DNA of 64,000 nt from Flavobacteriaceae bacterium UBA3611. Lineage in GTDB: Bacteria > Bacteroidota > Bacteroidia > Flavobacteriales > Flavobacteriaceae. Of the stretch, positions 51,318 to 60,184 are shown in pieces; the first letter of the stretch is position 1, and every line of letters starts with the position of its first letter. A program made the translations under genes and the position numbers. Under the pieces are notes generated by a model. It was not told the origin of the DNA, ran no database searches, and worked only from the letters and a program-made list of their open reading frames with translations. Location of the stretch: assembly GCA_002375495.1 (NCBI GenBank), contig DFLU01000004.1, forward strand, positions 1 through 64,000, in the 5' to 3' direction.

Positions 51318-51766
51318 CGAAACAACCCGCACATTTTCCTATTACAGACCCATCTATGCTTCATCGACTGTTGCCACATCGCAGTCCGATGCTTTTAATA
51401 GATACGGTACTATCGTACACCGAAAAATCTGTGGTCTGTAGTTTTAACGTGGTGCAGGATTCGTTGTTCTTGATCGATTCATTTTTTTCTGAATCAGGTA
51501 TTATAGAACATATGGCGCAAACAGTTGCGGTGCATACGGGATATTCAGGATATTTAAATCAGCATCCCACCCGCGAAGGGTACATTGGTGCTATTAAAAG
51601 TGTGAAGGTGATGCGTCTCCCAAAACTTGGGCAGGTACTTACTTCTGAAGCAACTATTCTGTACAGCGCTATGGAAATGACCCTTGTCGCTATTACATCA
51701 ATAGTTAATGAAGTACCTGTTGCTCGTGCTGAAATGAGCACTATTTTGAAACCTAAACCACAGTGA
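51314..51766 (+). CDS. Hot-dog dehydratase subunit, Glu-only (ApeP-like)
   Basis: FabA/FabZ-like hot-dog protein of 150 aa. The catalytic Glu helix is kept (E65 in GIIEHMAQTVAVHTG), but the His that FabZ carries in HFPGxPxxPG is absent: the aligned stretch is LFLIDSFFSE, with Leu at the His site. Alone it should be inactive. The other hot-dog protein of the cluster (58568) has the opposite pattern. I infer a heterodimeric dehydratase with one composite site, as described for ApeI:ApeP. Overlaps both neighbours by 4 bp. Confidence 0.85.
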   Translation: MTKQPAHFPITDPSMLHRLLPHRSPMLLIDTVLSYTEKSVVCSFNVVQDSLFLIDSFFSESGIIEHMAQTVAVHTGYSGYLNQHPTREGYIGAIKSVKVMRLPKLGQVLTSEATILYSAMEMTLVAITSIVNEVPVARAEMSTILKPKPQ

Positions 51767-52905
51767 AAACACCTGTTTACATATCGCATCCTGGTTTGGT
51801 GACTCCTTTGGGGTTAGGGGTTCAGCAGAATTTTACTGAAATCACAAATGGAAATATAGCCATTCAGAAGCATTCACGTACTGATATAGCAAAAGAGCCA
51901 TTCTATGCTGCCATGGTGTCGGAAGCTGCAATTAACGAAGCTTTTAAAAGTCACGGGGCTATTTCAGAATACACTAAGTTAGAGAAAATGATGCTGTTGT
52001 CTGCGCTTGAGACGCTAGACAATTCGGAGGTAAAAATAAGCGATAAAACCCTGCTTATTGTAGCAACAACCAAAGGAAATATTGATGTACTTGATAAAGA
52101 CAGTGCCTTTAATAGCGAAAGAGCATACCTGCCAAATTTGGCAAAAACACTAGGCGACTTTCTCGGTGTAACAGCTACTCCCGTGGTAATCTCAAATGCT
52201 TGTGTATCTGGTATTCTTGCTGTGGCTGTTGCCAAACGTCTCATATCTTCGGGAGGCTATGACAATGCGCTGATCTTATCAGGCGATTTGGTGTCGCGAT
52301 TTACACTTTCGGGTTTTCAATCGTTTCAAGCTATTAGCGATTTGCCTTGCAAGCCCTATTCAAAATATAGAAACGGAATTACATTGGGGGAAGCCGCGAG
52401 TTCGGTATTTGTATCTACAATAAAACCAACGCAATTTGCTGTGCAAGTACTAGGAGATGGTTCGTGCAATGATGCCAACCATATTTCTGGTCCGTCCCGA
52501 ACTGGAGAAGGGCTTTTTAAGAGCGTACAGGATGCCATGAAAGAAGCAAAGATAGATGCGCACGAAGTCGATTTTATTTCGGCTCACGGAACCGCTACTA
52601 TTTATAATGATGAAATGGAAGCCATCGCTTTTAATAGAGCGGCATTGCACGGCAGTCTGTTGCACAGCCTCAAAGGAATTTTTGGCCATACATTGGGCGC
52701 ATCGGGTTTGCTCGAAACCGTAATTGCCCTTGAAATGATGAAACAAGAACTAATATTGCCTTCTACTGGCTTTGATACATTGGGAGTTTCTAAACCACTT
52801 GCTATCGTCGAAACGATAAAACACCAACCTATCAATATACTTTTAAAAACAGCATCTGGATTTGGTGGATGTAATACGGCAGTTGTATTTAAAAAAGTAT
52901 CTTAG
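51763..52905 (+). CDS. Beta-ketoacyl-ACP synthase (stand-alone KS)
   Basis: Thiolase-fold ketosynthase of 380 aa starting at GTG inside the stop of the dehydratase gene. The triad is complete: C147 (SNACVSG), H275 (AHGTAT) and H309 (GHTLGASG). It is shorter than FabF (about 410 aa), mostly in the N-terminal part. By content it corresponds to the homodimeric ApeR-type KS, which would make the first condensation with malonyl-ACP, while the KS-CLF pair elongates; this division is inferred from the aryl polyene systems. Confidence 0.9.
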   Translation: MKTPVYISHPGLVTPLGLGVQQNFTEITNGNIAIQKHSRTDIAKEPFYAAMVSEAAINEAFKSHGAISEYTKLEKMMLLSALETLDNSEVKISDKTLLIVATTKGNIDVLDKDSAFNSERAYLPNLAKTLGDFLGVTATPVVISNACVSGILAVAVAKRLISSGGYDNALILSGDLVSRFTLSGFQSFQAISDLPCKPYSKYRNGITLGEAASSVFVSTIKPTQFAVQVLGDGSCNDANHISGPSRTGEGLFKSVQDAMKEAKIDAHEVDFISAHGTATIYNDEMEAIAFNRAALHGSLLHSLKGIFGHTLGASGLLETVIALEMMKQELILPSTGFDTLGVSKPLAIVETIKHQPINILLKTASGFGGCNTAVVFKKVS

Positions 52906-52931
52906 CAAAAACAACCGTATAAAACCGATTA

Positions 52932-53993
52932 ATGACCCAAAAAACCATCAAAGCCATTGATGCGTTAGAAGATGCGCAACGCATTGCTTTGGCGCCCTTT
53001 GTTTTCCAAACTGCTGTATCTCTTCGGAAATTGGGCGTTTTCAACTATATTTTTGAAAATCGAGATGCCAACGGGGTTTCGTCCCAGGAAATTTCAGAAG
53101 CATTGTCTATTCCGTCCTACGGACTCGGAGTGCTATTAGAAATGGCAGAAAGTGCATCACTGGTAAAAAAGAATGAAGCAGCACGTTTCGAATTAACAAA
53201 AACAGGCTATTTTCTTACGTATGATAAAACGGTGAACGTAAACCTAAATTTTGCCCACGACGTATGTTACAAAGGGTTGTTTCATTTAACAGATGCCGTG
53301 ACCAATGAAAAGCCCGAAGGATTAAAAGAATTTGGCGAATGGAATACCATCTACGAAGGACTGTCTCAATTAGCACCCCAAGTACAACAGTCTTGGTTCG
53401 AGTTTGACCATCATTACTCAGATACAATTTTTGCCGAGGCACTTGCCATAGTGTTTGAAAAAAAGCCTTCGCATATTTTCGATATCGGCGGGAACACAGG
53501 CAAGTTTGCCCTGCAATGTTTGGCGAATTCTGAAGATATCCATATCACTATTTACGATCTTCCTGGGCAATTAAAAAAAGCACTTGCCAACGTTCAGAAT
53601 GCGGGTTTTGCAAACCGAATTTCGGGACAAGAAATAGATTGGTTGGCCGCAGCACCTAAAATTTCAGAAGGAGCAGATCTTATCTGGATGAGCCAGTTTT
53701 TAGATTGTTTTTCAGAAGAAGAAATTCTTAAGATTCTAGAAACGTGTGTAGCCGCAATGGACCAAAACACCTATCTTTTTATTACGGAAACATTTACAGA
53801 CCGTCAACAATTTAGCAAGGCCAAATATGTGCTCGAAGCCACCTCTATCTATTTTACAGCACTTGCCAACGGAAACAGTAAAATGTATCCCGCCACCGTA
53901 TTTGAAAGACTTATAGATACAGCAGGGTTAAAAATTGAAGAAGACCGAACCTTGGGGGCCTACCATACCTTATTCATCTGCAAAAAGAAATAA
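52932..53993 (+). CDS. SAM-dependent methyltransferase
   Basis: Protein of 353 aa with the plan of plant-type/acetylserotonin O-methyltransferases: an N-terminal winged-helix dimerisation domain (about 15-100, AQRIALAPFVFQTAVSLRKLG) and a Rossmann domain with motif I IFDIGGNTGKFA. It probably methylates the aryl ring or its phenol in the pigment; ring-methylated flexirubins are known. The usual catalytic His of plant OMTs is not evident, as the expected region reads WMSQFLDCFSEEE, so C-methylation is possible. It sits within the operon, 26 bp after the KS gene. Confidence 0.85.
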   Translation: MTQKTIKAIDALEDAQRIALAPFVFQTAVSLRKLGVFNYIFENRDANGVSSQEISEALSIPSYGLGVLLEMAESASLVKKNEAARFELTKTGYFLTYDKTVNVNLNFAHDVCYKGLFHLTDAVTNEKPEGLKEFGEWNTIYEGLSQLAPQVQQSWFEFDHHYSDTIFAEALAIVFEKKPSHIFDIGGNTGKFALQCLANSEDIHITIYDLPGQLKKALANVQNAGFANRISGQEIDWLAAAPKISEGADLIWMSQFLDCFSEEEILKILETCVAAMDQNTYLFITETFTDRQQFSKAKYVLEATSIYFTALANGNSKMYPATVFERLIDTAGLKIEEDRTLGAYHTLFICKKK

Positions 53994-54617
53994 TTGAAGT
54001 CCGATACCTACCAAATATCAGAGTATTGTCATATTTCAGACAGAAAAGTGATGCGCAACGGCGCATTATTTGCAGAAATTGACGCAGCCAATTTTGAGGG
54101 ATTCTTAAAGCAGCTCTATGTGATGCTAGACTGTAAATACCCAAAGTTTTTTAAAATGGACACGCTGAGCAAACTCGCATTTATGGGGGCAGAATTATTG
54201 CTCTCAGAAATCTCTGAAAATTCATCAGAACACAAGCGAACGGCGCTGGTTTTTTCAAACCGAAGCAGTAGTTTAGAAACCGACAGAAAACATCAGGAGG
54301 CTATTTCATCTCATGGAGAACAGTATCCGAGTCCGGCCGTATTTGTCTACACCCTGCCAAATATCGGTGTTGGTGAAGTGGCTATCAGGCATAAGCTACA
54401 AACCGAAAATGCATTCTTTGTTTTTGAAACCTTTGAACCTGAATTTCTTCAAAAATATACAGTAAGTTTGCTGAACGAAAATAAATGCGACCAAGTGCTT
54501 TGTGGATGGGTTGAAGTTGACGGAAATGAACGGCATGGTTTTTTCTATGTAGTCGGTAGAAATGGTAAGTGGAAGCATTCCGCAGCAACAATTAAGAATT
54601 TTTTTGAACATGATTAA
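53994..54617 (+). CDS. Half-length ketosynthase-like protein lacking the catalytic Cys
   Basis: Protein of 207 aa from a TTG directly after the methyltransferase stop. It aligns by eye to the N-terminal half of a ketosynthase: MDTLSKLAFMGAELLL, ALVFSNRSSSLETD, YPSPAVFVYTLPNIGVGEVAIRHKL (given in part) and DQVLCGWVEV. The position of the nucleophilic Cys is T146, and the whole C-terminal half with both His is missing. It is therefore not a working KS. It may be a structural partner or scaffold for the neighbouring KS/ACP. Its own reading frame is intact and tightly packed, so it is unlikely to be decay. Confidence 0.7.
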   Translation: MKSDTYQISEYCHISDRKVMRNGALFAEIDAANFEGFLKQLYVMLDCKYPKFFKMDTLSKLAFMGAELLLSEISENSSEHKRTALVFSNRSSSLETDRKHQEAISSHGEQYPSPAVFVYTLPNIGVGEVAIRHKLQTENAFFVFETFEPEFLQKYTVSLLNENKCDQVLCGWVEVDGNERHGFFYVVGRNGKWKHSAATIKNFFEHD

Positions 54618-54664
54618 AAGGAACATTGGTTCTTTTTACCCCAAATTGGATAAGTTGAATACGT

Positions 54665-54922
54665 ATGAGCAGTTTACAACAAGAATTGAAAGAAAGTATT
54701 ATTGAAGCCCTCAACCTAGAGGAGTTTACAGCAGCAGATATTGATAATGATGATGCGCTTTTTGGCGATGGCCTCGGGCTCGATTCTATAGATGCGTTAG
54801 AACTAATTGTACTGTTAGATAAAGACTACGGAATAAAACTAACCGATCCGGAAGAAAGCAAAGCCATCTTTCAATCGGTAAACGTGTTGGCAGCCTACAT
54901 CGAAGCCAACCGAACGAAATAA
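54665..54922 (+). CDS. Acyl carrier protein
   Basis: ACP of 85 aa. The phosphopantetheine site is S41 in GLDSIDALELIV, with the acidic helix that follows. It carries the growing polyene. It is the only ACP seen in the cluster; aryl polyene loci of gammaproteobacteria carry two. Activation by a phosphopantetheinyl transferase encoded elsewhere is required. Confidence 0.95.
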   Translation: MSSLQQELKESIIEALNLEEFTAADIDNDDALFGDGLGLDSIDALELIVLLDKDYGIKLTDPEESKAIFQSVNVLAAYIEANRTK

Positions 54923-54953
54923 ACCATGGCAGGCCGCTATACTTTTTCGCCAA

Positions 54954-56141
54954 ATGTCTGAAAGAATCGCCATTACCGGAATAGGAATTGTCTCTGCACT
55001 GGGTACCGGTGTTGCCGCTAACCGTGAACGATTGCTGCATTCTGAAAGTGGCTTGTCACTGCTTCAAAAAGTTGAAAGCACCTACCAAAATAAAATTGTG
55101 GTGGGCGAAGTAACTGCTACAAACCAAGAATTAGCACAAACCCTAAACCTTCCTACCAAGCACAATTATACCCGCACGGCGCTATTAGGATGCATTGCTG
55201 CCAAAGAAGCTGTAAAGCAAGCGGGTATAGAAGATATAAAGGAATTTAAAACTGGGTTGGTTTCTGCAACCACCGTGGGCGGAATGGACCAAACCGAGCG
55301 ATATTTCAGGCAATTTGCTACAAATCCCGACACCCATCGCTACATTTCTAGCCATCATGCGGGTGACAGCACCGAAAAAATTGCCGACCAATTACAGATT
55401 TCAGAATTTACAACTACCATAAGCACGGCCTGTTCTTCTGCAGCAAATGCCATCATGTTGGGCGCGCGGCTTATAAAAGCTGGAAAGTTAGACCGAGTAG
55501 TGGTGGGAGGAACGGATGCGCTTTCAAAATTTACTTTAAACGGATTTAAATCGTTGCTACTGCTTAGCGATGATCATTGCCGACCATTTGATGCAAACCG
55601 AGACGGATTGAATCTTGGCGAAGCGGCTGCATACCTAGTGTTAGAATCTGAAAAAGCTGCCAAGGGAAAGCAGATTTTAGGGTATGTAAGCGGCTACGGA
55701 AATGCCAACGATGCACACCACCAAACAGCTTCTTCTGAAAATGGCGAAGGAGCATTTCTTGCCATGCAAAAAGCCTTGCAAATAGCAGGTTTAAAACCCT
55801 CACAAATAGATTATGTGAATGCACATGGTACGGCGACGCCCAATAACGACCTTTCTGAAAGTGTTGCGCTACAACGAATTTTTGGCGAAAACATACCAGA
55901 TTTTGGAAGTACAAAATCGTTTACGGGTCATACCCTAGCAGCAGCGGGGGCCGTTGAAGCGGTGTTTTCAATTGTGGCACTACAAGAACAGCAGCTATTT
56001 GCTAATCTTAATTTCACAGAGCCCATGCCAGAAACGGGTTTGGTGCCGGTGCAAACCTTACAGAAAAAAAATTTACAGTACGTGCTGTCAAATTCGTTTG
56101 GTTTTGGGGGTAACTGTACCAGCTTAATTTTTAGTAAATAG
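54954..56141 (+). CDS. Beta-ketoacyl-ACP synthase (KS-alpha of the KS-CLF pair)
   Basis: Ketosynthase of 395 aa with full triad C160 (TTISTACSSAANA), H291 (NAHGTATPNN) and H326 (FTGHTLAAAG). Normal KAS II features including GGTDAL and FDANRDGLNLGEAA. It is followed at 1-bp overlap by a Cys-less partner, the arrangement of type II PKS KS-CLF heterodimers (ApeO:ApeC in aryl polyenes). It performs the repeated condensations that build the polyene. Confidence 0.93.
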   Translation: MSERIAITGIGIVSALGTGVAANRERLLHSESGLSLLQKVESTYQNKIVVGEVTATNQELAQTLNLPTKHNYTRTALLGCIAAKEAVKQAGIEDIKEFKTGLVSATTVGGMDQTERYFRQFATNPDTHRYISSHHAGDSTEKIADQLQISEFTTTISTACSSAANAIMLGARLIKAGKLDRVVVGGTDALSKFTLNGFKSLLLLSDDHCRPFDANRDGLNLGEAAAYLVLESEKAAKGKQILGYVSGYGNANDAHHQTASSENGEGAFLAMQKALQIAGLKPSQIDYVNAHGTATPNNDLSESVALQRIFGENIPDFGSTKSFTGHTLAAAGAVEAVFSIVALQEQQLFANLNFTEPMPETGLVPVQTLQKKNLQYVLSNSFGFGGNCTSLIFSK

Positions 56142-57130
56142 TGAAACCCGTCTACCTACATAGCGCAGTGTGTATTTCGGCACAAAATTCTTTTGTTGAA
56201 GGAGAAATGGAGGCACTTAACATTACAGCATCTACCGTAGCTGCAAAGCATCCAGCGTACCGAAATTACATTCCTCCAGCAGCTGCCAGACGTATGGCTC
56301 CAGCGGTGAAAATGGGCGTTGTTGCCGCCAATGTGGCGTTAGAAAAAGCACAAATAACCCAGCCAGATGCTATCTTAACGGGCAGCGGCTTGGGTTGTAT
56401 GCAGGATACAGAAAAGTTCCTGAACGCGCTCCTAGAAAACAACGAGCAGTTTGTGCCTCCTACGGCATTTATTCAATCTACCCATAATACGGTTGGGGCG
56501 CAAATTGCGCTTGGGTTGGGCTGTAAGGCATACAACAACACCTATGTACACGGTTCGCTTTCTTTTGAAAGCGCCTTACTTGATGCGAGTTTGCTGTTGG
56601 AAGATAAACCAGACGCAAAAATAGTAGTGGGCGGTGTAGACGAATTGGGTACAGAGTTCGTCAACTATGTAAAGATGCTAGCCGAAAAGGAAACACCGGC
56701 AAGCAAGATTCCGATGAGCGAAGGAGCTAGTTTTTTTGTGGTTTCTTCGGAAATGGGAAACGCCCAAGTTTTGTTACGCGATATGAACACGTGTAGAGAG
56801 ATTTCTGTTGCAGAGATTTCAAACAGGGTGGGCAGTTTGTTAAAAGAAAACGGTCTTTCGGAAGAAGACATAGACACCCTAATTTTAGGCACTACAGGTG
56901 CTGAAAGCGATGTGTATTATAAAGCTGTGTCAGACGCCTTTCCGAAGCAGACAACACAGATTCACTTTAAAAAATATGCAGGTCAATATAATACTTCAAT
57001 AGGATTTGCCGTTTGGTTTGCGGTTCAGCTACTAGGCGAAAAGAATACCGTTTCAGACCGAAAAAACATACTTATTTACAATCAAGAAGATGGTAGAAAT
57101 CACAGTGTAATCATTGTTTCAAGATGCTAA
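56141..57130 (+). CDS. Ketosynthase-like chain-length factor
   Basis: KS-fold protein of 329 aa starting with GTG. The IQSTHNTVGAQIALGLG stretch matches the KS dimer/substrate region, but the nucleophile site reads NNTYVHGSLSFESALLD, without Cys, and the HGT and GHT motifs are absent (YAGQYNTSIGFAVW in place of the latter). It should pair with the preceding KS and set the cavity length. It overlaps both neighbours (1 and 7 bp), so translation is coupled. Confidence 0.83.
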   Translation: MKPVYLHSAVCISAQNSFVEGEMEALNITASTVAAKHPAYRNYIPPAAARRMAPAVKMGVVAANVALEKAQITQPDAILTGSGLGCMQDTEKFLNALLENNEQFVPPTAFIQSTHNTVGAQIALGLGCKAYNNTYVHGSLSFESALLDASLLLEDKPDAKIVVGGVDELGTEFVNYVKMLAEKETPASKIPMSEGASFFVVSSEMGNAQVLLRDMNTCREISVAEISNRVGSLLKENGLSEEDIDTLILGTTGAESDVYYKAVSDAFPKQTTQIHFKKYAGQYNTSIGFAVWFAVQLLGEKNTVSDRKNILIYNQEDGRNHSVIIVSRC

Positions 57131-57891
57131 ATTTTAAGAATACTACCATAGCTTATATTGCGATTCTCTTACTATTAATGGTAGGGAGCCTATTTTTTTA
57201 CTTTTCAGGCTGGGTGTTTTGTTATGTAATCATTAGCTACCTCATTATTATAATTTTTGGGTCGTTTTGGATGAAATTTCGGTTTTTTGTCCCAACTTTC
57301 ACAGCCAATAAAATTACAAATAAACCTTACGTAGCGCTTACATTCGACGATGGCCCACACCCGGTGTATACAGAGCAAGTTTTGGTGTTGTTACGGAAAT
57401 ACCAAATTAGGGCGACTTTTTTCTGTATCGGGAAAAATATTGAGCGCTATCCAGACATTTTTAAAAAGATTGTAGAAGAAGGCCATACCATAGGCAATCA
57501 TAGCTATTCACATAAAAATACGATCGGATTTAACGGTACGAAGTGTTGGATTAACGAATTGGAGCAAACCGACACGCTTATTGAATCATTTGGCGTGAAA
57601 AAACCAGCTTATTTTCGTCCGCCGTTTGGTGTTACGAGTCCGCACCTAGCAAAAGCGATTAGCTTTACTTCACATACCGTCATCGGTTGGAGCATTCGGC
57701 CCTACGATACTTCCATTAAACATAAATGGGCCATCTTGCGCCATATTAAACGGAAACTAAAACCAGGATCGGTGGTATTGTTGCACGATACCCACGCGCG
57801 TATTCCATTTATTTTGGAACGTTTGTTGTTATTTTTACATGAGAATAATTACAAAGCTGTTACTATAAACCGATTGCTCGATGAAAAATAA
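57124..57891 (+). CDS. Membrane-anchored NodB polysaccharide deacetylase
   Basis: Protein of 255 aa: two N-terminal membrane helices (about 7-50) then a CE4 domain with TFDDGPHP, GNHSYSH, RPPFG and a final LLHDTHAR. It is complete and distinct from the deacetylase at 39957, which has no anchor. The active side is probably periplasmic. NodB proteins recur in flexirubin loci together with a GT2 gene, which suggests that a sugar is built or trimmed as part of anchoring the pigment; inference. Confidence 0.87.
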   Translation: MLNFKNTTIAYIAILLLLMVGSLFFYFSGWVFCYVIISYLIIIIFGSFWMKFRFFVPTFTANKITNKPYVALTFDDGPHPVYTEQVLVLLRKYQIRATFFCIGKNIERYPDIFKKIVEEGHTIGNHSYSHKNTIGFNGTKCWINELEQTDTLIESFGVKKPAYFRPPFGVTSPHLAKAISFTSHTVIGWSIRPYDTSIKHKWAILRHIKRKLKPGSVVLLHDTHARIPFILERLLLFLHENNYKAVTINRLLDEK

Positions 57892-58516
57892 ACCGTTCTA
57901 TATATTTTTAGTTGTTGTGGTTTTTGTCGCAACAGTATCTTGGTCACAAACTGCACTGTCCAAAACGCAACAGGATGAATTAAAAACCACAGTGCAAAAA
58001 CAGGCAGCAAAAACACGTACCATACAAAGTGATTTTGAGCAGGTGAAGCATATCGATATGTTAGATAACGAAGTGACTTCTAAAGGGATGTTAGCTTTTG
58101 TTGCCCCAGATAATATTTTATGGCAATACAAAACACCCAACGATTACAAAGTGGTGTTTAAAGAAGAGATGCTCTTCGTAAATAATGAAGGGAGAAAGGA
58201 AGAAATCAAATTAAGTGGCAATAGGCTATTCCGTAGCTTTAATGCGCTTATCGTGAACAGTATAAAAGGGGATATGTTTGATGAAGATCAATTTGAAATC
58301 GCTTATTTTATGCAAAACAATAACTATTTGGTTCAATTCTTTCCAAAAGAAAAACGGTTGAAACGCTTTATAGCATCGTTCGAGTTGTTGTTTGAAAAAA
58401 CCTCGGGGCAAGTAATTCAGGTAAAATTAATTGAGCCAAATGCAGATTATACCACCATTACCTTCAGCAATAGAAAAACCAATATTGATATTCCTGCAAA
58501 GGCTTTTGAAATGTAA
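57881..58516 (+). CDS. LolA-like outer-membrane lipoprotein carrier protein
   Basis: Periplasmic carrier fold of 211 aa with signal peptide MKNKPFYIFLVVVVFVATVSWSQ. LolA-type sequence: RTIQSDFEQVKHIDMLDNEVTSKGMLAFVAPDNILWQYKTP (given in part) with Trp/Tyr of the hydrophobic cavity. Because it sits in the pigment cluster beside an MMPL exporter, it more likely ferries the pigment lipid from inner to outer membrane than lipoproteins in general. Overlaps the deacetylase gene by 11 bp. Confidence 0.87.
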   Translation: MKNKPFYIFLVVVVFVATVSWSQTALSKTQQDELKTTVQKQAAKTRTIQSDFEQVKHIDMLDNEVTSKGMLAFVAPDNILWQYKTPNDYKVVFKEEMLFVNNEGRKEEIKLSGNRLFRSFNALIVNSIKGDMFDEDQFEIAYFMQNNNYLVQFFPKEKRLKRFIASFELLFEKTSGQVIQVKLIEPNADYTTITFSNRKTNIDIPAKAFEM

Positions 58517-58567
58517 GCCAACGGGAACGATTCAATTTTAATAGACAAGGCAATTCAAAATGTTTGC

Positions 58568-58945
58568 ATGGATTTAAAAGATTTTTATACCATCACCAAC
58601 CGCCAATCGCCAGATGCAAATACATTGCAGGTGCAACTTCAGCTGAATGCAAATCATAAAATCTTTAAAGGACATTTCCCAGATCACCCCGTCTTACCCG
58701 GAGTGGCCATGCTGCAAATTATTAAGGAACTTTCAGCATCGCATTTCAAAAAATCACTTTTTATGAAAGCTGCCCAACGTGTAAAGTTTATCAATTTGGT
58801 AGCTCCCCAACAACATAACACCTTGGTTTTCAATCTAGCATTTCAACAAGACAAAGACCTTTTAAAAGTTAAAAATAGCACTACTTTTGTAGACGAAACG
58901 CCGGTAATGAATTGCACGATTACCTATCAGATTCAATCGAAATAA
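58568..58945 (+). CDS. Hot-dog dehydratase subunit, His-only (ApeI-like)
   Basis: FabZ-like protein of 125 aa. It keeps the HFPDHPVLPG motif with catalytic H36, but the Glu that follows in FabZ (V-E-A-M-A-Q) is Gln here (Q50 in VAMLQIIKEL). This complements the Glu-only subunit at 51314, so the two are expected to form one working heterodimer that removes water to make the conjugated double bonds. An alternative is a thioesterase of the same fold. 42 bp separate it from the next gene. Confidence 0.85.
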   Translation: MDLKDFYTITNRQSPDANTLQVQLQLNANHKIFKGHFPDHPVLPGVAMLQIIKELSASHFKKSLFMKAAQRVKFINLVAPQQHNTLVFNLAFQQDKDLLKVKNSTTFVDETPVMNCTITYQIQSK

Positions 58946-58987
58946 CACACTGCCGTCGTTACATTGTGCCTTATTGAAAATTAGTAG

Positions 58988-60184
58988 TTGAAAGAAACAG
59001 AATCCATATCTAGCCGAATGCAGCAATTAAAATGCTGTGTGGTCATGGCTACCTACAATAACGAAATAACCCTTCCCAAAATTCTGGACGGTGTTTTGGC
59101 ATATACCGAAGCCATTATTCTTGTAAATGATGGTTCTACAGACCTTGCCGAAGAATTGTTGGTGAATTACCAAACGATCACCATACTTCATCTTCCTAAA
59201 AACAAAGGAAAGGGAAATGCCCTAAAAAAAGGTTTTAAAAAAGCCTTAGAAATGGGTTATGAACGCGCAATCACCCTGGATACCGATGGCCAACATTTTC
59301 CAGACGATTTGCCTGCTTTTATAACGGCCCTTGAGAAATCTGAAGACAAAAACTTGTTCATTATTGGCGATCGAAATATGAATGAAGCTGATGTGCTCGC
59401 AACGAGTGCCAAAGGAAATCGCGTTTCTGGATTTTGGGTGCGCAGTGTTACTGGCTTGCAATTAACCGACACCCAGTCGGGCTTTCGGTTATACCCGATT
59501 AAAGCGCTACAGAAAATTAGGTTTTTACGTTGGACGAGCAAATTTGAATTTGAAACCGAAGTGATTGTGCGTTCACACTGGAGAGGCATACGTGTGGTGA
59601 ATATTCCTATTAAGGTGCTGTATCCAAAAGATCGCGTTTCGCATTTTCGACCTTTTATGGATATTACGCGAATCGTGGTGCTTATCATTGGTTTTTTGAT
59701 TGTAAAAGGTTTCTATATCATTCCGCGTGATTTCTTTCGACAATTAAAAAAAAAAGGATTTAAAAAATTCTTCGTAGAAGATTTTCTCGGCAGTGGAGAT
59801 AGTAGTAAAAAGAAAGCACTCTCTATTGCGCTGGGTGTTTTTTTGGGATTGTCTCCTTTGTGGGGCTTCCATACGGTAATCGTTATTTTTTTAGCAATTT
59901 TTTTTCGGCTCAACAAGGTAATAGCCTTTGCCTTCAGTAATATCAGTTTACCACCATTTATTCCTTTTGTATTGTGGGCTAGCGTGCGTACGGGAAATTT
60001 TGTGTTAGGCGAAAGCTCCTCGTTTTCGATGGCTGAATTATCAGATTTCGATGCCATTAAACATCTGGAGAGTTACCTCGTTGGAAGTATCGTGCTATCT
60101 GTAACTTCGGCTATAGTGTTTGGGATTGTTGGATATTTAATGCTGAAATTATTTGAACCCAATAAACAGGTTGTAGATGCCTAA
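58988..60184 (+). CDS. GT2 glycosyltransferase fused to DUF2062
   Basis: Protein of 398 aa. Family 2 GT domain (about 12-235) with VVMATYNNE, LVNDGSTD, GKGNALKKGFKKAL and TLDTDGQHFPDDL (metal-binding DxDxQ) and a DTQSGFRLYP segment; this resembles polyprenyl-phosphate sugar transferases. DUF2062 (about 270-385) follows, with two or three hydrophobic segments. It starts at TTG (58988) or ATG (59018). Probably adds a sugar to a lipid carrier or the pigment at the inner membrane. It overlaps the exporter gene by 8 bp. Confidence 0.87.
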   Translation: MKETESISSRMQQLKCCVVMATYNNEITLPKILDGVLAYTEAIILVNDGSTDLAEELLVNYQTITILHLPKNKGKGNALKKGFKKALEMGYERAITLDTDGQHFPDDLPAFITALEKSEDKNLFIIGDRNMNEADVLATSAKGNRVSGFWVRSVTGLQLTDTQSGFRLYPIKALQKIRFLRWTSKFEFETEVIVRSHWRGIRVVNIPIKVLYPKDRVSHFRPFMDITRIVVLIIGFLIVKGFYIIPRDFFRQLKKKGFKKFFVEDFLGSGDSSKKKALSIALGVFLGLSPLWGFHTVIVIFLAIFFRLNKVIAFAFSNISLPPFIPFVLWASVRTGNFVLGESSSFSMAELSDFDAIKHLESYLVGSIVLSVTSAIVFGIVGYLMLKLFEPNKQVVDA

